In this document: positions 13,801-16,614 of the stretch, piece after piece
Layout of the letters: each line of letters opens with the position of its first letter
Numbering within the stretch: the stretch's first letter is position 1
Assembly: GCA_023266715.1 (NCBI GenBank)
Contig: JAHFPK010000029.1
Location: 1-16,614 of the forward strand
Reading direction: 5' to 3'
Length of the DNA stretch: 16,614 nucleotides
Origin: Hyphomicrobiales bacterium
GTDB lineage: Bacteria > Pseudomonadota > Alphaproteobacteria > Rhizobiales > Aestuariivirgaceae
Position numbers and translations under genes: made by a program
Notes under the pieces: generated by a model
What the model was told of the DNA's origin: nothing
The model's database searches: none
What the model saw: the letters and a program-made list of their open reading frames with translations, nothing else

Positions 13801-15563
13801 AGATGGCGCAAGGTGCAAAACCCGGTGAGGGCGGGCAACTTCCCGGACACAAGGTGGACAGCATCATTGCGCGGGTGCGCCATTCAACGCCGGGTGTTGG
13901 TTTGATTTCGCCACCACCGCATCATGATATTTATTCCATCGAAGATCTGGCCCAATTGATTTTCGATTTGAAGAACGTGAACCCCACCGGGCTTGTCTCG
14001 GTGAAGCTCGTCTCTGAAGTGGGTGTGGGCACAGTAGCTGCTGGTGTTTCAAAGGCCCATGCGGACCATGTGACGATCTCCGGCTACGAAGGCGGTACAG
14101 GCGCATCGCCATTAACCTCCATCAAGCATGCGGGTTCGCCATGGGAAATAGGCCTTGCCGAAACCCAACAAACGCTCGTCGCCAATGATCTTCGTGGCCG
14201 CATTGCGGTGCAGGCCGATGGCGGCATTCGCACCGGACGTGACGTGCTGATTGCCGCACTTCTCGGGGCCGATGAAATTGGCTTTGCCACGGCACCGCTG
14301 ATTGCGGCGGGCTGCATCATGATGCGCAAGTGCCATTTGAACACCTGTCCCGTTGGCGTTGCTACACAGGATCCGGAACTGCGCAAGCGTTTCAAGGGGC
14401 AGCCGGAACATGTAATCAACTATTTCTTTTTTGTGGCTGAAGAGTTGCGTGAGTTGATGGCCTCCATGAGCATCAAAACCTTCAGTGAACTGATTGGGGC
14501 CACGGAATGGCTGGACCAGCAGGAAGCGATCAGCCATTGGAAGGCCAGGGGGCTCGATTTCTCGAAGGTCTTTGCCAAGGCCGATGTGCAGACGCCGGTC
14601 GCAACGAAAAAGGTGACTTCGCAGAACCACGGCATCGACAACATCCTGGACCGCAAGCTGATTGAACAGGCCTTGCCCGCTTTGGAAAAGGGAACGCCTG
14701 TTGAAATCATCTCAAAGATCAGGAACAGGGACCGCACGACAGGCGCCATGCTTTCGGGTGAAGTGGCAAAGCGTTACGGCCATGTAGGCCTTCCAGAAGA
14801 TACGATTACCGTGAAGCTCGATGGCGTGGCTGGCCAGAGTTTTGGCGCGTGGGTTGCTCATGGCGTCACCCTTGAGCTTACAGGCGAGGCCAATGACTAT
14901 GTGGGCAAGGGACTTTCCGGCGGCAAGCTTATCGTGAAGCCACAGGACAAGGTGGGTTTCATTCCGGAAAAATCCATCATCGTCGGCAATACGGTTCTGT
15001 ACGGTGCCATCACGGGTGAATGCTATTTCCGCGGTGTGGCGGGTGAACGTTTTGCCGTGCGCAATTCCGGCGCCGTTGCGGTTGTTGAAGGGGTAGGCGA
15101 CCACGGCTGCGAATATATGACGGGTGGCTGCGTTCTGGTCATTGGCGACACGGGGCGGAATTTCGCCGCGGGCATGTCTGGCGGTGTGGCTTACGTTCTT
15201 GATGAAGCGGGTGACTTCGCCCAGCGCTGCAATCTCGCCATGGTTGATCTCGCTCCCATTCCTTCCGAGGATGCGACCATCGAGCGTCTGCATCATCACG
15301 GCGGCGATCTTGAAAGCCATGGCCTTGTCGACGTGACAGCTCACATGGACAAGCATGACGGCGAGCGCATTTGGGAGCTCCTGTCACGTCACTACAAATA
15401 CACAAATTCGTCACGGGCCAGGACCATCATTGATAACTGGGCGCAATACCTGCCGAAATTTGTGAAGATCATGCCGGTTGAATATGCGCGCGCACTTTCG
15501 GAATTGGAAAAAGCTCAGGAAACAAGCGATGGCATGACCATCGGCGTCAAGAGGAGTGCCTGA
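10884..15563 (+). CDS. gltB: Glutamate synthase [NADPH] large (alpha) subunit
   Basis: A 1559-residue enzyme that transfers the amide of glutamine to 2-oxoglutarate, giving two glutamates. It works with GltD and forms the GOGAT half of the GS-GOGAT cycle. The order is: propeptide (1-27); class II glutamine amidotransferase starting at Cys28 (DACGIG), which becomes the N-terminal nucleophile after processing; a central domain; the FMN/2-oxoglutarate synthase barrel (STGAMSFGSIS, PPHHDIYSIEDL, GYEGGTGASPLTS); the 3Fe-4S cysteines Cys1144, Cys1150, Cys1155 (C-X5-C-X4-C); and the C-terminal beta-helix with Gly-rich repeats. The ATG at 10884 was chosen because GAGG lies 9 bases upstream and the propeptide length is normal. 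An open extension to 10776 is discounted. The stop overlaps gltD (TGATG). Confidence 0.97.
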   Translation: MSKSLHMLPEGLPQPHGLYHPRNEHDACGIGLIANINNIKSHRTIDDGLSILKNLEHRGAVGADPKAGDGAGIMIQIPHLFFSEEAKRLGFELPAPQSYGVAYLFMPRETIYRQDIERIWWETSREEGLKVLGWRDVPVDSSVLGYSVKGTEPFHRQVFIGRGPTIRDEAHFERKLFVCRKVVSNRVLEVLGAKAKTYYPVSVSSRTIVYKGLVLGKDLGAYYKDLTDPRIESALALVHQRFSTNTFPSWPLSHPYRFVCHNGEINTVRGNYNWMAARQANMKSTVLGEDLSKLWPISYEGQSDTACFDNALEFLTMGGYSLPHAMMMLIPEAWAGNPLMDEDRRAFYEHHAALMEPWDGPAAMTFTDGRLIGATLDRNGLRPARYLTTDDGFVLLASEMGCLQFAEERITHKWRLQPGKMLLIDLEQKRIISDEELKKTLSTAHPYKEWLKRTQVVLRDLPKARTKRPKIMVPLLDRQQAFGYSQEDLKILMAPMAQTGQEAVGSMGNDAPISVLSDRAKMLDTYFKQNFAQVTNPPIDPIREELVMSLVSFIGPRPNLLDLKGTSTHMRLEVAQPILTNEELERIRTIGAVRENPFRTATIDITYDVANGSEYMEAALDSVCALAERAVRDGYNIIILSDRAVSGERVPLPALLATSATHHYLIRKGLRTSVGLVVESGEPREVHQFCTLAGYGAEAINPYLAFETLEGMVSELEEEVTPYEAVKRYIKAVDKGILKVMSKMGISTYQSYCGAQIFDAIGLSSDFVDKYFTGTATQIEGVGLAEIAEETFRRHEDAFGINPVLKTSLDVGGDYAMRIRGEAHVWTPDTVSDLQHAVRGNSVDKYRAFARHINQQSERLKTMRGLFKIKTAEDMGRKPIELDEVEPAKAIVKRFSTGAMSFGSISREAHTTLAIAMNRIGGKSNTGEGGEEADRFVPLPNGDSMRSAIKQVASGRFGVTAEYLVNSDMMQIKMAQGAKPGEGGQLPGHKVDSIIARVRHSTPGVGLISPPPHHDIYSIEDLAQLIFDLKNVNPTGLVSVKLVSEVGVGTVAAGVSKAHADHVTISGYEGGTGASPLTSIKHAGSPWEIGLAETQQTLVANDLRGRIAVQADGGIRTGRDVLIAALLGADEIGFATAPLIAAGCIMMRKCHLNTCPVGVATQDPELRKRFKGQPEHVINYFFFVAEELRELMASMSIKTFSELIGATEWLDQQEAISHWKARGLDFSKVFAKADVQTPVATKKVTSQNHGIDNILDRKLIEQALPALEKGTPVEIISKIRNRDRTTGAMLSGEVAKRYGHVGLPEDTITVKLDGVAGQSFGAWVAHGVTLELTGEANDYVGKGLSGGKLIVKPQDKVGFIPEKSIIVGNTVLYGAITGECYFRGVAGERFAVRNSGAVAVVEGVGDHGCEYMTGGCVLVIGDTGRNFAAGMSGGVAYVLDEAGDFAQRCNLAMVDLAPIPSEDATIERLHHHGGDLESHGLVDVTAHMDKHDGERIWELLSRHYKYTNSSRARTIIDNWAQYLPKFVKIMPVEYARALSELEKAQETSDGMTIGVKRSA

Positions 15564-16614
15564 TGGGCAAGGTTACGGGCTTTCTTGAGATCGACCGGCA
15601 GGAGCGGAAATATGCGCCTGCCGCTGACCGTGTGCGCCACTATAACGAGTTCATCATTCCGCTCTCAGAGGAAGGCACGCGAAATCAGGCGGCGCGCTGC
15701 ATGGATTGCGGCATTCCCTATTGCCACAACGGCTGCCCTGTGAATAACCAGATTCCGGACTGGAATGACCTGGTTTACAACAACCGGTGGGAGGAAGCTT
15801 CGCGCAATCTTCATTCCACCAATAATTTTCCAGAGTTTACCGGGCGGATTTGCCCGGCTCCCTGCGAGGCTTCGTGCACGCTGAACATTGATGACAATCC
15901 TGTGACGATCAAATCCATTGAATGTGCCATTGTGGATCGTGCATGGGCTGAGGGCTGGGTAAAGCCGGAACCTGCGCCGGAAAAAACGGGAAAGAAAATT
16001 GCCGTTGTCGGTGGCGGTCCCGCGGGCCTTGCTGCTGCTCAACAATTGGCGCGCGCCGGACACAATGTTCATCTCTTCGAGAAGAACCGCAAGGTTGGCG
16101 GCCTCATGCGCTACGGCATTCCTGACTTCAAAATGGAAAAGCACCATATCGACCGGCGCGTAGCGCAGATGGAGGCGGAAGGTGTCACCTTCCACTACGG
16201 CGCGCATATCGGCGTCACACAAGATGCCCAGCAACTGGTCGACAGTTTTGATGCGGTGCTGATGACGGGCGGAGCGGAAAAGCCTCGTGACCTTCCAATC
16301 CCGGGCCGCGAACTCGCCGGCATTCATCCCGCCATGGATTTTCTGCCACAGCAGAACCGCCGCGTATCAAAGGAGTCACCGCTTGATAACAAACCCATTC
16401 TGGCCGGCGGCAAGCATGTGATTGTGATTGGCGGAGGCGACACGGGTTCCGACTGCATTGGCACATCGCACCGCCAAGGCGCATTGTCCGTGACCCAGCT
16501 TGAAATCATGCCGCGGCCGCCGGACAAGGAAAACAAGCCCTTGGTCTGGCCCGACTGGCCGTTGAAGTTCCGCACCTCTTCCAGCCAGCAGGAAGGGGCG
16601 GACCGAGATTTCTC
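15563..16614 (+). CDS. gltD: Glutamate synthase small (beta) subunit, 3' end outside window
   Basis: The first 350 codons of a protein normally about 470-490 residues long. It oxidises NADPH on FAD and feeds electrons through iron-sulfur clusters to GltB. The N-terminal region carries Cys46-X2-Cys49-X4-Cys54-X3-Cys58 (CMDCGIPYCHNGCP) and a second set, Cys97, Cys101, Cys105 and Cys121, for the two [4Fe-4S] clusters. FAD binds at VVGGGPAGLAAA (148-159). VGGLMRYGIPDFKMEK is a family hallmark. The NADPH-binding VIVIGGGDTGSDC starts at residue 286. The ATG at 15563 shares its A with the gltB TGA, so translation is coupled and subunit stoichiometry is favoured. GAGGAG lies just upstream. Truncated by the window edge, not by mutation. 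Confidence 0.96.
   Translation, partial: MGKVTGFLEIDRQERKYAPAADRVRHYNEFIIPLSEEGTRNQAARCMDCGIPYCHNGCPVNNQIPDWNDLVYNNRWEEASRNLHSTNNFPEFTGRICPAPCEASCTLNIDDNPVTIKSIECAIVDRAWAEGWVKPEPAPEKTGKKIAVVGGGPAGLAAAQQLARAGHNVHLFEKNRKVGGLMRYGIPDFKMEKHHIDRRVAQMEAEGVTFHYGAHIGVTQDAQQLVDSFDAVLMTGGAEKPRDLPIPGRELAGIHPAMDFLPQQNRRVSKESPLDNKPILAGGKHVIVIGGGDTGSDCIGTSHRQGALSVTQLEIMPRPPDKENKPLVWPDWPLKFRTSSSQQEGADRDF

Noticed and set aside
1..16614. Mobile elements, CRISPR arrays, toxin-antitoxin or phage modules
   Set aside because: I found no transposase or integrase motifs, no terminal repeats, no regularly spaced repeats and no tRNA-flanking att sites. Gene content is chromosomal housekeeping and stress functions.

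Overview
The window (about 58% G+C by impression) looks chromosomal and alphaproteobacterial, most likely Hyphomicrobiales (Rhizobiales). The grounds are a BigR/SqrR-type persulfide-sensing locus, a heat-shock gene with a ROSE-like leader, small secreted proteins of a kind common in that order, and the gltB-gltD pair. I see no insertion sequence, integrase, tRNA, rRNA or CRISPR array.

Layout. 1-257: 3' end of an unrecognised plus-strand gene. 258-2087 (-): typA/bipA GTPase, its stop codon touching that of the first gene. 2170-3105 (-): serine alpha/beta hydrolase whose ribosome-binding site lies in a hairpin. 3154-4660 (-): three consecutive small secreted proteins sharing one C-terminal domain with an exact C-X19-C spacing. 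4887-5339 (+): Hsp20 with a heat-shock-like promoter, a ROSE-like RNA thermometer and a terminator. 5377-7847 (-): DUF4260 membrane protein, a PLP-dependent serine/threonine dehydratase and a low-specificity threonine aldolase. 7909-10493: a sulfur/persulfide locus. 10494-10883: a structured leader. 10884-16614 (+): gltB and the start of gltD.

The sulfur locus is the most interesting part. An ArsR-family regulator with the two cysteines expected of BigR/SqrR/YgaV sensors is followed by a rhodanese-membrane protein (YgaP type) and a TauE/SafE exporter in one tightly packed operon. A persulfide dioxygenase-like metallo-beta-lactamase-fold gene is transcribed divergently. The 79-bp gap holds overlapping divergent promoters and a perfect 8-6-8 inverted repeat that could control both sides. 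The dioxygenase-like gene has every expected metal ligand but is split by one in-frame TAG where one base change from CAG would explain it. Either the oxidative arm has been lost recently, or amber is read through, or the base is a sequencing error.

Other regulatory signals are a pair of TTCA direct repeats spaced 11 bp upstream of two of the three secreted paralogues, mutually exclusive stems in front of gltB, and the hairpin abutting the hydrolase start codon. GltB and GltD form NADPH-dependent glutamate synthase, the ammonia-assimilation step paired with glutamine synthetase. Their genes overlap by one base.
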